Source of the DNA: Stenotrophomonas maltophilia
GTDB lineage: Bacteria > Pseudomonadota > Gammaproteobacteria > Xanthomonadales > Xanthomonadaceae
NCBI RefSeq assembly: GCF_003970865.1
Contig: NZ_RXLZ01000025.1
Span: forward strand, 1 to 62,541
Length of the DNA: 62,541 bases
Direction: 5' to 3'
Positions 62,436-62,541 of the stretch are shown here, in pieces. How positions within the stretch are numbered: the first letter of the stretch is position 1; every line of letters begins with the position of its first letter. Below the pieces are notes generated by a model, which was given only the letters and a program-made list of their open reading frames with translations, did not search any database and had not been told where the DNA came from. The position numbers and the translations under genes were made by a program.

Positions 62436-62541
62436 CGGTTCCTGATACCAACTTCCTCGCCCATAAGCGTGAGCCCACACTCCCATCCGCCCTCTGTACT
62501 GGAAAAAAACAAAAAATCACTTACATTACCAAAAAAAAAGG
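62436..62541. other. Adapter read-through and poly-A noise at contig end
   Basis: The MFS homology stops at 62435. Placing a Nextera adapter (34 + 8 + 24 bases) from 62436 matches 5 of the first 9 and 16 of the next 23 bases and predicts poly-A from about 62502, which is where it begins (62503-62516, then noise and a second poly-A). This is a low-fidelity copy of the same artefact as at 1-137, read in the other direction. Confidence 0.8.

Overview
The window looks like one assembled contig of a gammaproteobacterium of the family Xanthomonadaceae, most likely Stenotrophomonas (S. maltophilia complex). The reasons are the high G+C content, repeated GTAG-headed palindromes of the SMAG/REP type described in S. 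maltophilia, the fimT-pilV-pilW-pilX-pilY1-pilE minor pilin cluster, a CarboxypepD_reg-type TonB receptor, and the sspA/sspB tail-to-petABC order. No phage, IS element, integron or CRISPR array was seen. Both contig ends (about 1-137 and 62436-62541) are Illumina library adapter read-through and not genome, so the first and last genes are cut artificially.

Layout. 138-4298: a truncated sensor kinase with its OmpR-type regulator, divergent from a MipA/OmpV outer-membrane protein, then small genes including a membrane-anchored thioredoxin-like protein beside a 62-residue secreted Cys-rich peptide. 4327-7604: two tRNA-Val(GAC), uvrB, a lone pseudopilin and tRNA-Asn(GTT). 7645-14545: the minor pilin operon. 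14707-19563: the nucleosidase gene ppnN, preceded by a candidate transcription attenuator, and a large TonB-dependent receptor. 19794-26514: an odd SDR with grxD, sodB, an AhpD-like protein, purEK, a Trm112-like protein with nadC, and DUF2272/DUF3301 proteins. 26625-34993: sspBA, petABC, a lytic transglycosylase, a WYL regulator, a GST and miaB.

35027-44446: an ABC-2/HlyD efflux operon, then phoH-ybeY-(two unknown genes)-corC-DUF4105-corA. In the 480-bp gap before phoH lie two diverged copies of a 100-bp element spaced exactly 213 bp apart. 44521-55381: a putrescine uptake and gamma-glutamylation locus (potFGHI, puuA, puuD, puuB and a succinate-semialdehyde-type dehydrogenase) into which an oppositely oriented flavin monooxygenase gene is set.

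55432-61573 is the most interesting region. Two tandem MASE1 membrane proteins whose C-terminal kinase-like parts have lost recognisable catalytic motifs are followed by a small secreted protein, a REC-REC-GGDEF diguanylate cyclase behind a sigma-28-like promoter, and a bacteriohemerythrin behind a perfect FNR/ANR box placed as in a class II promoter. I infer a motility- and oxygen-linked c-di-GMP signalling neighbourhood. All calls come from reading the sequence; no database search was run.
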